A stretch of 64,000 nt of DNA from NCBI GenBank assembly GCA_963667315.1, contig OY763325.1, positions 930,001 through 994,000 of the forward strand. Reading direction: 5' to 3'. Every line of letters begins with the position of its first letter. Positions within the stretch are counted from its first letter, which is position 1. Origin of the DNA: DAINPP01 sp963667315. GTDB taxonomy: Bacteria; Thermotogota; Thermotogae; MWEM01. Shown one piece after another: positions 8,370-17,796 of this stretch. Position numbers and translations under genes: made by a program. A model generated the notes under the pieces. The model was given only the letters and a program-made list of their open reading frames with translations, was not told where the DNA came from and did no database searches.

Positions 8370-8885
8370 TTATTTTTCAATACCTTCCCTTGCTTGAACC
8401 CCCTGCGTATAATAATGTTTAATTTCTTTCATTTCAGTCACAAGATCAGCCTTTTCAATCAATTCATCAGGTGCTCTTCTTCCGGTAATAATAATCTCAG
8501 TATTCTTAGCTTTTTCATTTAAGACCCTTAATACATCCTGAACAGAAAACAACTGATAATGCAGAGCAATGTTCAATTCATCAAGTACGACTAAATCATA
8601 TTCTCCTGAAGAAATTTTCATTGAAAGTTCATCAAGGCCTTCTTTAGCAAGCCGTATATCTTCTGGTTCAGGATCGTTAAAGATAAAACAGTTCCTGCCA
8701 TACTGTTTCATTTCAAAATTCGGTAAATAGTTAACCGCATTTAATTCATTGTATTTCATCCCTTTTACAAATTGCCCGAAAAAGACTTTAAAGCCTGCAC
8801 AAACAGCTCTTAAGCTTATGCCTAAAGCGGCTGTCGTCTTTCCTTTACCATCACCTGTATAAATCTGAATATACCCTTTATCCAT
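8370..8885 (-). CDS. cobO: Corrinoid adenosyltransferase (CobA/CobO/BtuR type)
   Basis: The P-loop GDGKGKTTAALG at residues 11-22, VVLDELN, ITGRRAP and the C-terminal QGVQAREGIE signature identify the CobA-type ATP:co(I)rrinoid adenosyltransferase, which makes adenosylcobalamin. In this operon it would supply the cofactor of methylmalonyl-CoA mutase. It lies 16 nt after the membrane protein gene and 84 nt before mce. I saw no cobalamin riboswitch upstream. Confidence 0.9.
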   Translation of the reverse strand: MDKGYIQIYTGDGKGKTTAALGISLRAVCAGFKVFFGQFVKGMKYNELNAVNYLPNFEMKQYGRNCFIFNDPEPEDIRLAKEGLDELSMKISSGEYDLVVLDELNIALHYQLFSVQDVLRVLNEKAKNTEIIITGRRAPDELIEKADLVTEMKEIKHYYTQGVQAREGIEK

Positions 8886-8901
8886 ATAACGCCTCCTCTT
8901 T

Positions 8902-10068
8902 TTAAATAAACAACATCATCATGAAATGTGAACAGATACCGGCAGCCAGACCACCGATTGTATGGCTCAATATCGCCTTATTAGTCAATTTCCTGTACCC
9001 CAGAGAATCCATCATGGCTATATGCGTTGACAAATAACCACTCCAGCACATCCCCATAGAGGTAAACACAGCAATTTCATTTGCGCCGAGTATCCCGTTC
9101 TCAATGAAATTAGGAACAAGTGCCAATGCTGCTCCACTGGAACCAAGAGAGGTTAATGGGAAAGCCAACAGTTTTGAAGATTCAAAACCAAACAGAAATT
9201 TTATAACGGGAAATATCTTTTCTCCAACCCACGGCAAAAAACCAACACCCTCATATGCAACACCCTGATATCCTATTGAGGGATCTGCCGGCCCATAAGT
9301 CAATATCATGACAAATGTACTCATGATAAGAACTCCCGGGATGATACCCAATCCTATTTCCACACCGGTTCTTCCACCTTCAAGCGTTGATGTAAGTACC
9401 CTGTGAAAAAGGCTCCCTTCTCGTACGATTCTCTTTTCCATTGGATCAACGTTTGACTCATCAAAATATGATTCTTCTCCAAACTCACGTTTAGTAAAAA
9501 CAGACATAATTCTGACACTGATGATACTTCCTATGATAGCCCCTATATTTCCAACAAGTACCGGCATAAAGGATGATTCACCCATCTTTGTCCCTTGAGC
9601 CAGCATATATGTACTGATCAGCAAACCCATTCCAAAAGATGTCCCAAGATTACAAAGCAAAGGCAATTGCCATTTTTTAAACAGCCTCAGGAAACTTCTA
9701 TCTTTTGTCAGACTGATAATCGCAGGATTATCAGAAAAATAAGTGGTAATGATTCCCATAACAGCTATTCCGGGAAGGTTATACAACGGTTTCATCATAA
9801 ACTTCAATATTTTATCAAGAATATTAATGACTCCAAATTCCGAAAACATCCCCGATAAGGCCCCAGTCAAAACCGCTACAGCCATTAAAAAGAAAACAGT
9901 ATTAATCAACAGATCATGAGCTGTCAGCATAATCGTCTGAAAAAAATTGGCCGTTCCCATGACAGACAATATCGGTATCAGTATTCCACAAAAGATGATT
10001 AAAAAGATGATACCTTCAAGATTATTTGATTGTATCCTTCTTTTTGGTTGTACAACTTTTCTCGCCAT
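8902..10068 (-). CDS. Gate-domain (nucleoside recognition) membrane protein
   Basis: The 388-residue polytopic protein has about nine hydrophobic helices and the internal symmetry of the SpmA/SpmB-NupC gate domain: TYFSDNPAIISL in the first half and PLTSLGSSGAALAL in the second. It resembles the CD0519/CD1768 family found in anaerobes; substrate unknown. I chose the ATG at 10066-10068 because GGGGGA lies 5 nt before it; a TTG 12 nt upstream is also in frame. It heads the cobO-mce-mmdA operon, so an anion or metabolite linked to that pathway is possible. Confidence 0.75.
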   Translation of the reverse strand: MARKVVQPKRRIQSNNLEGIIFLIIFCGILIPILSVMGTANFFQTIMLTAHDLLINTVFFLMAVAVLTGALSGMFSEFGVINILDKILKFMMKPLYNLPGIAVMGIITTYFSDNPAIISLTKDRSFLRLFKKWQLPLLCNLGTSFGMGLLISTYMLAQGTKMGESSFMPVLVGNIGAIIGSIISVRIMSVFTKREFGEESYFDESNVDPMEKRIVREGSLFHRVLTSTLEGGRTGVEIGLGIIPGVLIMSTFVMILTYGPADPSIGYQGVAYEGVGFLPWVGEKIFPVIKFLFGFESSKLLAFPLTSLGSSGAALALVPNFIENGILGANEIAVFTSMGMCWSGYLSTHIAMMDSLGYRKLTNKAILSHTIGGLAAGICSHFMMMLFI

Positions 10069-10134
10069 TTCTTCCCCCAAAGTGTATAAGATTGATATTG
10101 CGCAAAACTACTCTGTTCCTCAATATTTTACAAT

Positions 10135-10149
10135 AAATGAGAATCATTT
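10135..10149. promoter_or_regulatory. Fur-box-like inverted repeat
   Basis: AAATGA-GAA-TCATTT is a perfect 6-3-6 inverted repeat and differs by one base from the core AATGATAATCATT of the Fur consensus. It lies between two divergent genes (the gate-domain protein and the barrel protein), 45 nt before the latter's first ATG. Binding is inferred only from similarity. Confidence 0.4.
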
Positions 10150-10193
10150 CAAAAAAAAAATAATTATGATAAAATTATGATAAAGGGGTTTTT

Positions 10194-11564
10194 ATGAGTA
10201 AAATGGGGGTGTTTTTAATGAAATTCCGGAATATTTTTGTTATTTTTTTTCTTTTTACATGTATTATGTTATTTGGGGAAGTTGGGGATGTAGTTGTAAT
10301 ACAGCCTGAAAAGGGTGATTCAGCAACTATTATTGTTGACACTGAATCTGATTCTGATTATCTTTGTGATTCTGAATTAAATGAAAAAAAGAAATTTTCA
10401 CCTGTTCCATTCAATTCCGAAAACGATTTGACCAAAGCGGTCTATGATGCAAATTCTTTCACCTTCGGAATCAATTCAGATCTGCTTATACAGCAAAATC
10501 TTATGGCTTTAAACGCTCTTCAAAAATTGTACCATACCTTGGAAGGAACCAGTACGATAGATATCTCAGATTATTCAAGTGGAATAGAATCCGTCATCAA
10601 CGGTGAGGTTAACCTTTCACTAGTAGACAATTCAAATCTGTTTCTGGGAATTGGATTTGATAATTTCATCGTCGGTGCTTTTGCTGACCTTTACATTGAT
10701 TCTTCAATGGATTTACCGGCATGGCCATTTGAAGTCATCATTTCAGGTAATGAAATTGGCAAAGAATATGAACCTTTCTCTTCAACAGATACCGTGTTGG
10801 ATTCCTCTTTCTCTGCCGGTGGGTTCTTTGGCTATAAAGGTGATGCATTCACTGTCAATCTCAGTGTTGGAATGTACGGCCCTGTGATGTATGCGGATAT
10901 GCATAGAACATTTGAATTTGAATCTTCCAATACCGCTGCTGCAACAGCTGTTGTTTCAGGTACGGTATATTCCGGTTTCGACCCTAAAAAAATTGAATTC
11001 CAGGACATTCAGGATATCCTGAAGAATGGCGGCTGGAAAGTAGATGCAGGTTTTATTTATGGCTCAGAATACCCGATATTTGGAATAGATATTAAAAATA
11101 TCGCAATCACCGAAGCACAATATAGCAAGAGCGGTCAATTCGAAGCTGAAGCTCTTTTTGGATTCGATACTTCTGAAACACCACCCGCAACATATTCCGC
11201 TGATTACACTAAAGAAATACAATGGATTGATGCGACCGGAACAACTTATAAATTAAAACCAACAATAACGGGGTATTTTAACATACCAATTTCAGAAACT
11301 TTATGGGGACAAGTACACGCACAGAACAAACCGGTTTCCGGGTTTAGTTTCGGTGGCGGAATCACTGCCTTTCTCAGTGACAATTTCTCATTGTTGCTCG
11401 ATTACACAAGATCCGCAAAGGGATTCAATTACCTGACAACAGGGTTTGGATTCCAAATGGAAAACGGAAGATTTGATATCAACGCCGGAGTAGGCATGAA
11501 AAATTTTGATTTCAACACGCTAACTTCTCCAAGAATAGGCATTACAAGTATAATCAACTTCTAA
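10194..11564 (+). CDS. Exported beta-barrel-like protein
   Basis: A signal peptide (MKFRNIFVIFFLFTCIMLFG from the second start) is followed by a strand-rich protein of alternating polar and aromatic residues ending in Phe (GITSIINF), the look of an outer-membrane barrel. The family is not recognised. Two starts are possible: the first ATG, with AAAGGGG 5 nt upstream, and an ATG at 10218 with GGGGGTG 7 nt upstream. The second gives the more usual signal peptide. It is monocistronic, with a terminator just after the stop. Confidence 0.65.
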   Translation: MSKMGVFLMKFRNIFVIFFLFTCIMLFGEVGDVVVIQPEKGDSATIIVDTESDSDYLCDSELNEKKKFSPVPFNSENDLTKAVYDANSFTFGINSDLLIQQNLMALNALQKLYHTLEGTSTIDISDYSSGIESVINGEVNLSLVDNSNLFLGIGFDNFIVGAFADLYIDSSMDLPAWPFEVIISGNEIGKEYEPFSSTDTVLDSSFSAGGFFGYKGDAFTVNLSVGMYGPVMYADMHRTFEFESSNTAAATAVVSGTVYSGFDPKKIEFQDIQDILKNGGWKVDAGFIYGSEYPIFGIDIKNIAITEAQYSKSGQFEAEALFGFDTSETPPATYSADYTKEIQWIDATGTTYKLKPTITGYFNIPISETLWGQVHAQNKPVSGFSFGGGITAFLSDNFSLLLDYTRSAKGFNYLTTGFGFQMENGRFDINAGVGMKNFDFNTLTSPRIGITSIINF

Positions 11565-11604
11565 AGGATAAAAAAGCCCCCATTTCAGGGGGCTTTTTTA
11601 TCCT
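11565..11604. terminator. Bidirectional terminator between barrel gene and acp
   Basis: A long stem (GGATAAAAAAGCCCCC paired with its complement, loop ATTTCA) is flanked by A and T runs and can end transcription from both convergent sides. Confidence 0.9.
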
Positions 11605-11606
11605 TA

Positions 11607-11867
11607 CTATCTTTCTAAACTTGCTGATTTGCTTTTTTTTTCGATTAAGTCAACGACATCTCCAACTGTTTCAATATCCGTCAATTCTTCAAGTTCGATT
11701 CTCGTTTTCAGCTGCTTTTCCAAGTCCATTACAAGATCCACTAACTCAAGTGAAGTAGCATCAAGATCATCAGATAAAACAGCTTCCTCGGTTACTTCGT
11801 CCTCTTCAAGATCAAGATTTTCGACAAGTGTCTCCTGAACTTTCTTGAATATCTCATCTCTTGTCAT
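11607..11867 (-). CDS. acpP: Acyl carrier protein
   Basis: This acidic 86-residue four-helix protein carries the acyl chain in fatty acid synthesis. The phosphopantetheine Ser39 lies in DLDATSLELVDL; the usual Asp of the DSL motif is Thr here, an uncommon change that leaves the Ser intact. SD GGGAGAG precedes the ATG. It is last in the unit glycosyltransferase-fabF-fabZ-acp, 24 nt after fabZ. Confidence 0.9.
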   Translation of the reverse strand: MTRDEIFKKVQETLVENLDLEEDEVTEEAVLSDDLDATSLELVDLVMDLEKQLKTRIELEELTDIETVGDVVDLIEKKSKSASLER

Positions 11868-11891
11868 CCGTTTCTCTCCCTCCAGTATATT

Positions 11892-12326
11892 TTATTCAGT
11901 CTTAAATCCAAGCATCAATTTTGCACGGGTACATATTCTTTCACCACAGGTTATCTTTCCACTTACCCAGAATAAAGCGTCTCTTTTATCATCCACCTTA
12001 ACCTCATACCTCAACACATCACCCGGTCTGATTTCACTCTTAAATCTTGCCTTATCAACGCCAATAAACAGCGGGATACCTTTGTCACCAAACTCAGTAC
12101 CGAATTTTTCTTTTAAAAGAATACCGGCCGTCTGAGCAAGCCCTTCGAGTTGTAATACTCCCGGATAAATCGGATACTTTGGAAAATGCCCCTGAAAGAA
12201 GGGTTCATTTATCGTACAATTCTTTACCGCGATTATCTTTTCATCCGTTATCTCTTCCACAAAATCAACAAGCAGAAAAGGATATCTATGGGGTAATTGT
12301 TTCATTACTTCGTCGATATTCATCAT
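11892..12326 (-). CDS. fabZ: 3-hydroxyacyl-ACP dehydratase FabZ
   Basis: The 144-residue hot-dog fold protein dehydrates 3-hydroxyacyl-ACP in fatty acid elongation. LPHRYPFLLVD, FQGHFPKYPIYPGVL with the catalytic His, and LEGLAQ with the catalytic Glu are intact. The start lies 4 nt after fabF. SD GAGGTGAT. Confidence 0.95.
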   Translation of the reverse strand: MMNIDEVMKQLPHRYPFLLVDFVEEITDEKIIAVKNCTINEPFFQGHFPKYPIYPGVLQLEGLAQTAGILLKEKFGTEFGDKGIPLFIGVDKARFKSEIRPGDVLRYEVKVDDKRDALFWVSGKITCGERICTRAKLMLGFKTE

Positions 12327-12330
12327 TTTA

Positions 12331-13563
12331 TCACATCACCTCTACTATAATTGAAGCATTCTGACCACCAAAACCAAAGGAATTCTTCAAGATTGTTTTA
12401 ATATCAGCACTTTTGTTTTTATAAGTAAAGTTCATCTTACCGATTACTTCGTCTACATTTTCCAAATTAGGCATCCCGTGAACAAATCCATTTTTAGACT
12501 GAAGGATCGCACCGATTAATTCAATTGCACCCGAACCTGCAATTGTATGACCAATCAGAGATTTTGTAGCCTGTACCATCGGTGCTAAATCACCAAACAC
12601 TTTCTTTATCGCTTTTGCTTCTGAGATGTCTCCCAGAGGCGTTCCGGTAGCATGAGCATTGATCATGTCAATATCTGAAATCTTTAAATTTGATTTATGT
12701 AACGCTCTCTGCATTGCAAGTGCCGGGCCATTCCCCTCAGGATCCGAAGCGCTGAAATCATGCGCATCTGCTGACATCCCGTAACCTTTTACATAGGCGT
12801 AAATATCCGCATTCCTTTTTCGAGCATGCTCTTCCGACTCAAAAACGAGGATACCGGTTCCTTCACTTAAAACAAAACCATCTCTGTCCTTATCAAAAGG
12901 TCTACTCGCTTTTTCAGGTACATCATTTTTCTTAGAAAGTGCCATCATATTAGAGAAGCCAACAATACCTGCAAGATTCACTGCAGACTCAACACCACCA
13001 ACTATTGCAACATCCGCCTGACCTGATTCTATCAGCATCGTTCCGACTATCATTGAATGAAGGGAAGAAGCACAAGCACTGACTGTTGCAAAATTAGGGC
13101 CTTTCAAATTATATTCCATCGATAGAACTCCGGCAAGCATATTGGTAATGATCATTGGTATCAAAAACGGGCTTACATATCTGGGGCCATTATCGTATAA
13201 TTCATAAAATTCCTTCAATTCTGTATTGATTCCACCAATCCCGGAAGACACTGTAACAGCTGCTTGTTCTTTCCAATCATCAGTTGCGAGCAACCCGGAG
13301 TCTTCGAGCGCTTCATTTGCCGCGGCTATTCCAAGTTGAAGATATCTGTCAAACTTTCTTGCCTTTCTTCTATCCATGTATAATTTTGGATTAAAATCCT
13401 TTATTTGACCTGCAATTTTAACCATCAATTCTCCGACATCAAAAGAATCAATCAATGAAATACCATTTCTATCATTTTTCAATGCATCTAAAAGCTCTTC
13501 TTTTGATTTGGCAACAGGATTAATTGTACCCATACCGGTAATAACAACTTTACTCATACTCAT
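12331..13563 (-). CDS. fabF: 3-oxoacyl-ACP synthase II
   Basis: KAS II elongates acyl-ACP with malonyl-ACP. The thiolase-fold triad is present: Cys in VSACASSLHS, His in NAHATGTPLGD and His in KSLIGHTIAGSG. The 410-residue length fits. Its first codon overlaps the glycosyltransferase stop by 4 nt (ATGA type). fabD, fabG and fabH are not beside it; the SDR and KAS III-like genes near 52-56 kb belong to another context. Confidence 0.95.
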   Translation of the reverse strand: MSMSKVVITGMGTINPVAKSKEELLDALKNDRNGISLIDSFDVGELMVKIAGQIKDFNPKLYMDRRKARKFDRYLQLGIAAANEALEDSGLLATDDWKEQAAVTVSSGIGGINTELKEFYELYDNGPRYVSPFLIPMIITNMLAGVLSMEYNLKGPNFATVSACASSLHSMIVGTMLIESGQADVAIVGGVESAVNLAGIVGFSNMMALSKKNDVPEKASRPFDKDRDGFVLSEGTGILVFESEEHARKRNADIYAYVKGYGMSADAHDFSASDPEGNGPALAMQRALHKSNLKISDIDMINAHATGTPLGDISEAKAIKKVFGDLAPMVQATKSLIGHTIAGSGAIELIGAILQSKNGFVHGMPNLENVDEVIGKMNFTYKNKSADIKTILKNSFGFGGQNASIIVEVM

Positions 13564-14672
13564 CCCCCTTTTTTATAAACTCTGTCTTTCCAAATGTATC
13601 CATCGTTTTTATATGAAATAACCGAATGAACAAGTATTGAGTTTAAAACAAAGGGAACTATCGGGTGAAGAATAACATAAAGAGGATTAGCTCTTATATT
13701 CATCAATGACAGCATCCACATCAATACAGATATAACAAGACACATCCATACACTTGCCGTATTCTGAAAGAAAAGCAAAATGTATGGTAAAAGGAAAAAG
13801 AGTGAAATAACACAAAAAACGATAACTGCAAGTACCTTTGATTCTCCCAAAGTGGGAAAAAAACTCTTCGAAAAACCTTTAAAAGCATCTTTAAACCCCA
13901 TATACATCCTGGAACTGATCTGTGAAGAACATTCCGTATAGACTACACGTTTCCCTTCACTTTTCATTTTCCTTGCAAAAGCAACATCATCTGCCAGTAT
14001 ATTATAAATTTTACTGTAGCCGCCAAAATCATCATATGCTTGTTTCTTAAAACACTGGTATTGGCCATTAGAGCATGAAGCCCAACTCAACTTCCTGAAT
14101 CTGAAGAGAAAATGGGGTAAAGCGCCAAACGCAAACAATCCGATAAAAGGTACGACGAGGGCTTCTCCGACAGTCCCAATAATTTGCCTCGGAAAACCCG
14201 AAAGCAAGTCGGCATTTGTGTGTTTCATTTTTTTAACAAGCCTTGAAATGCCATCACGTTCATGAAAAGTATCTGCATCTGAAAAAAGAATAATTTCACC
14301 CTTTGCGGCTTTACTTAACTGATGACATGCCCAATTCTTTCCAATCCAGTTAGCGGGTAAAGGTTTGCCATGAAGAATCTTCAATCTTACATCCGAATAG
14401 CCGTTCAAGATTTCCAATGTCCTGTCGGTTGAATTATCATCCAGTATGATACATTCAAAATTCGAATAATCATTTGTCAACACAGAATCAAGTGCCTTTT
14501 TTATATTCCTTTCTTCATTTCTCGCTGGTATTAAAACTGATACCATCGGGTTTTCAGAAATATAATCATTATCTCTGGATTTTAAAGGAAAATAAAAAAA
14601 GAAGCAATTGAAAATATAATAAAACAGGTAAGATAAATAGATTATTAGGCATGTTGTAATTAATAATTGCAT
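13560..14672 (-). CDS. Membrane-associated family 2 glycosyltransferase
   Basis: An N-terminal transmembrane helix (residues 5-30) precedes a GT-A domain (VSVLIPARNEERNI, DDNSTDRT, LFSDADT as the DXD metal site, ILADDVAFARKM) and about three C-terminal helices (residues 265-345). This layout matches CrtQ/HpnB-like membrane transferases that glycosylate lipids. The acceptor cannot be named, but joint expression with acp-fabZ-fabF suggests lipid or envelope synthesis. GGGGGG upstream of the ATG is the SD. Confidence 0.8.
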   Translation of the reverse strand: MQLLITTCLIIYLSYLFYYIFNCFFFYFPLKSRDNDYISENPMVSVLIPARNEERNIKKALDSVLTNDYSNFECIILDDNSTDRTLEILNGYSDVRLKILHGKPLPANWIGKNWACHQLSKAAKGEIILFSDADTFHERDGISRLVKKMKHTNADLLSGFPRQIIGTVGEALVVPFIGLFAFGALPHFLFRFRKLSWASCSNGQYQCFKKQAYDDFGGYSKIYNILADDVAFARKMKSEGKRVVYTECSSQISSRMYMGFKDAFKGFSKSFFPTLGESKVLAVIVFCVISLFFLLPYILLFFQNTASVWMCLVISVLMWMLSLMNIRANPLYVILHPIVPFVLNSILVHSVISYKNDGYIWKDRVYKKGG

Positions 14673-14703
14673 GTTCCCCCCTGAAATTGTTTTACACCAA
14701 AGA

Positions 14704-14712
14704 ATTATAGCA
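14704..14712 (-). promoter_or_regulatory. Extended -10 promoter of the fab unit
   Basis: On the minus strand TGC-TATAAT lies about 32 nt before the glycosyltransferase ATG; no good -35 is visible. It follows the tRNA terminator, so the fab unit has its own promoter. Confidence 0.55.
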
Positions 14713-14726
14713 TATAATAAATAAAC

Positions 14727-14757
14727 AAAAAAGGACAGCCATAAAGCTGCCCTTTAA
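14727..14757 (-). terminator. Terminator after tRNA-Ala
   Basis: On the minus strand GGGCAGC, loop TTTAT, GGCTGTCC forms a 7-bp stem with one G-T pair and a run of T, starting 3 nt after the tRNA CCA end. Confidence 0.85.
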
Positions 14758-14759
14758 TC

Positions 14760-14835
14760 TGGTGGAGTCGATGGGATTCGAACCCACGGCTTCTACCATG
14801 CCATGGTAGCACTCTCCCAGCTGAGTTACGACCCC
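14760..14835 (-). tRNA. tRNA-Ala(GGC)
   Basis: The 76-nt cloverleaf includes an encoded CCA. The acceptor stem GGGGTCG/CGACTCC has the G3-U70 pair that identifies tRNA-Ala. The anticodon stem CTACC/GGTAG encloses the loop ATGGCAT, so the anticodon is GGC (reads GCC, GCU). The T arm has TTCGAAT. Confidence 0.95.
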
Positions 14836-14874
14836 ACTCTAATAGAATGATGCTAAACTAAAACTACAAGTCGT

Positions 14875-14903
14875 ATTATATACAAAAAATAAAAAAAAAT
14901 CAA
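14875..14903 (-). promoter_or_regulatory. Promoter of tRNA-Ala
   Basis: TTGATT (14898-14903) and TATAAT (14875-14880) on the minus strand are 17 nt apart, 40 nt upstream of the mature 5' end. The spacer is almost pure T on that strand. Confidence 0.75.
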
Positions 14904-14934
14904 GTTTTATTGATTCTTCAAAAGAAAATTTTAT

Positions 14935-14964
14935 AAAACCGACAGGTTAATAACTGTCGGTTTT
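14935..14964 (-). terminator. Terminator after gcvPB
   Basis: AAAACCGACAG and CTGTCGGTTTT form an 11-bp stem, 8 nt after the gcvPB stop on the minus strand. Confidence 0.85.
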
Positions 14965-14971
14965 GTCAAAG

Positions 14972-16429
14972 TCAAGATTTTCTGTACCTTACATCAAGAT
15001 CCTTATTGGCTTTTAACTCGTTTAATCTTCTGACAGGTGTTGTATACGGTGCGTTTTTCATACAATCTGGATCTTTTTCTGCCTTTTCAAGAATTTCATC
15101 AACAACTCTGATGAAATCATCAAGCGTTTCTTTCGTTTCACTTTCAGTCGGTTCATACATCATAGCTTCATGGACGATAAGAGGAAAATATACCGTTGGG
15201 GGGTGAATCCCATAGTCCAGTAAAGCTTTTGCAAAGTCCAGAGTCTTTAAACCATATTTTTTCAGACCGGATCCATCCGCAACAAATTCATGCATACATT
15301 TCACACCGAATGGCACATCGAAACGTTTTACGAATTCACTTCGAAGGTAGTTTGCGTTCAAAACGGCCATTTCACTCGCAGCACGAAGGCCCTCTCCACC
15401 CATTGTCATAATATAAACCGCAGCTCTAATGAGAACGTTGTAATTTCCATAAAACGTTCTAAGTTTCCCGATCGTTTCTGGAATATCATAATCAAAATAA
15501 TATCTGTTTTCTGATTTTTTGATATGGGGAACAGGCAGATATGGAGCAAGTTTAGTCTTGACACCGACAGCTCCACTACCCGGGCCACCCATACCATGTG
15601 GAGTTGAAAAAGTCTTGTGTAGGTTAAAGTGTAGGACATCGAACCCCATGTCACCCGGTCTGATTTTTCCCATTATCGCATTCATGTTTGCACCATCATA
15701 ATAAAGCAACGCTCCTGCATCATGAGCTAATTTCTGAATTTCAAGTATATCACTTTCAAATAAACCAAGGGTATTCGGATTTGTCAACATAATGGCTGCA
15801 ATTTCATCGTTTATGATAATTTTTAACGCTTCAAGATCTACTCTGCCATGTTCATCTGAAGCAACTTGAGCGATTTTATAACCACACATTGCAGCGGTCG
15901 CAGGATTTGTCCCGTGTGCTGAATCCGGAACGATAACTTTATTTCTCTTTTTGTCCCCTCTTGCATCATGATAAGCTTTAATAAGGCTGATCCCTGTAAA
16001 TTCTCCATGAGCTCCGGCAGCAGGTTGAAGTGTAACTTCATCCATCCCACTAATTTCCTTTAAAGCCTCCTGCAGGTTGTACATTAATTCAAGAGCTCCC
16101 TGTATAGTATTTTCAGGCTGATATGGATGCAGATTTTTTAATCCCGGTATTGCCGCAGCAGTTTCATTGATTTTCGGATTATATTTCATCGTACATGAAC
16201 CAAGCGGATAAAATCCATTATCGACGGAGTGATTTAATCTTGAGAGATTTGTATAATGTCTTACGACATCAACTTCAGTACAATCCGGTATTTCTCCCAA
16301 TTCTTCTCTGATATAATCAGTGGGAATCATATCCTCCATTTTAATCTGAGGAATTTCTTCAGCAGGGAATGTATAGCCTATTCTGCCTTCCTTACTTTTT
16401 TCAAAAATGAGTCTTTTATCTCTTCTCAT
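14972..16429 (-). CDS. gcvPB: Glycine dehydrogenase (decarboxylating) subunit 2
   Basis: This is the PLP-binding half of the glycine cleavage P-protein, split in two as in many anaerobes. It decarboxylates glycine and loads the aminomethyl group on the H-protein. The PLP lysine is in NLHKTFSTPHGMGGPGSG; GFYPLGSCTMKYNP and DSAHGTNPA are also intact. The 485 residues are normal. Its ATG overlaps the gcvPA stop by 4 nt. GcvT, GcvH and Lpd are not in the window. Confidence 0.95.
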   Translation of the reverse strand: MRRDKRLIFEKSKEGRIGYTFPAEEIPQIKMEDMIPTDYIREELGEIPDCTEVDVVRHYTNLSRLNHSVDNGFYPLGSCTMKYNPKINETAAAIPGLKNLHPYQPENTIQGALELMYNLQEALKEISGMDEVTLQPAAGAHGEFTGISLIKAYHDARGDKKRNKVIVPDSAHGTNPATAAMCGYKIAQVASDEHGRVDLEALKIIINDEIAAIMLTNPNTLGLFESDILEIQKLAHDAGALLYYDGANMNAIMGKIRPGDMGFDVLHFNLHKTFSTPHGMGGPGSGAVGVKTKLAPYLPVPHIKKSENRYYFDYDIPETIGKLRTFYGNYNVLIRAAVYIMTMGGEGLRAASEMAVLNANYLRSEFVKRFDVPFGVKCMHEFVADGSGLKKYGLKTLDFAKALLDYGIHPPTVYFPLIVHEAMMYEPTESETKETLDDFIRVVDEILEKAEKDPDCMKNAPYTTPVRRLNELKANKDLDVRYRKS

Positions 16430-17775
16430 AATAATTCCTCCAATTTATGCGCAAAGAAATTAATCTCTTCCATCCTGTTGGCTTCTGTTACAGCGATCAA
16501 CATCAAATCTTTCCATTCATCACATACTTTAACTCTGTTAACGGGTAAAGGTCCCATGATCATTTCTTTTTGCATTGCAGCTTGAACATATTCAGGTTCA
16601 AATTTTGTCTTAACCGTAAATTCATTGAAGAACGGCCCTGTGAAAGCGAGTTCATATCGATCCATATTATCTACTTTATCAGCAAGATAATGTGCTTTTC
16701 TGATACTCTGCATTGCAGCGGTTTTTAAACCTCTTTTCCCAAGAAGAGCGAGATAAATAGTTGCAACCAGTGCATTATGGGCATGGTTTGAACAAATATT
16801 CGATGTCGCCTTTTCTCTTCGAATATGCTGTTCTCTTGTTTGGAGAACCATCACATAACCGGGATTCCCGTCAACATCCTCCGTTTTCCCAATCACTCTT
16901 CCCGGCATTTTTCTCATATATTTTTTCTTTGTCGCAAATATTCCCAGTGACATGCCACCAAGATATAATGAGCCACCAAATGCCTGGGCATCACCCACAA
17001 CTATATCTGCATCAAATTTACCGGGAGCCGTTAATATACCGAGCGCGAAAGGATTACAACAAACGGTCAACATGATATCCTTTGAAATCGTTCGAAGTTC
17101 CTTAATATCTTCGATAATACCGAAAAAATTTGGATAACCGGCAAGAAAACCTGCAGTATCACTATCTATTTTGGCTTTCAAATCTTCAAGATCAACCATT
17201 CCGGTTTCCCGGTTGTATTTTACGAAGTCTATCTCTATCCCGGGTCCTGAAGCATAGGTCTGCATGACTTGAATATATTCGGGATGTAAAGCTTCTGTCA
17301 CCAGATACTTATTTTTTCTCTTCACATTACATGACATCAGCATAGCTTCCGCACATGCTGTTCCACCATCGTACATGGAAGAATTTGCCACTTCCATTCC
17401 GGTAAGCTCACAGATCATCGTTTGAAATTCATAAAACATCTGAAGAGAACCCTGGCTAACCTCAGCCTGATATGGCGTATACGCTGTTAAAAATTCTCCT
17501 CGCTCTACAATATGCGCAATAGCATGCGGAATCAGATGATTGTAGATTCCGCCACCCATAAACACTGAATAATCATCCATATCAAGATTTCTTTCAGATA
17601 ATTCTTTTAACCTTCTTGAAACATCACTTTCAGACATACCATGTGGAAGCCTTAATCCTGCAATTCTTTTTTCAGACGGTAATTCATCAAATAAATCATC
17701 AATTCTTGAAACACCAATCGCTTCAAGCATTTCTTTTACTTCCTCTCCTGTGTGAGGAATATATCTCTTTGCCAT
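16426..17775 (-). CDS. gcvPA: Glycine dehydrogenase (decarboxylating) subunit 1
   Basis: The N-terminal half of the split P-protein, 449 aa, begins RYIPHTGEEVKEML and has FMGGGIYNHLIPHAI, TPYQAEVSQGSLQ and SLYLGGMSLGIFA as in the family. I chose the ATG at 17773-17775 because AAAGGGGGAG lies 5 nt upstream; the open frame reaches a TTG 24 nt further upstream. First gene of gcvPA-gcvPB. No glycine riboswitch is evident in the leader. Confidence 0.95.
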   Translation of the reverse strand: MAKRYIPHTGEEVKEMLEAIGVSRIDDLFDELPSEKRIAGLRLPHGMSESDVSRRLKELSERNLDMDDYSVFMGGGIYNHLIPHAIAHIVERGEFLTAYTPYQAEVSQGSLQMFYEFQTMICELTGMEVANSSMYDGGTACAEAMLMSCNVKRKNKYLVTEALHPEYIQVMQTYASGPGIEIDFVKYNRETGMVDLEDLKAKIDSDTAGFLAGYPNFFGIIEDIKELRTISKDIMLTVCCNPFALGILTAPGKFDADIVVGDAQAFGGSLYLGGMSLGIFATKKKYMRKMPGRVIGKTEDVDGNPGYVMVLQTREQHIRREKATSNICSNHAHNALVATIYLALLGKRGLKTAAMQSIRKAHYLADKVDNMDRYELAFTGPFFNEFTVKTKFEPEYVQAAMQKEMIMGPLPVNRVKVCDEWKDLMLIAVTEANRMEEINFFAHKLEELL

Positions 17776-17796
17776 GTTGCTCCCCCTTTCGCAAAA

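Noticed and set aside
8886..10193. Cobalamin riboswitch controlling cobO
   Set aside because: The gap before cobO is 16 nt and the gap before the operon's first gene shows no B12-box-like sequence.
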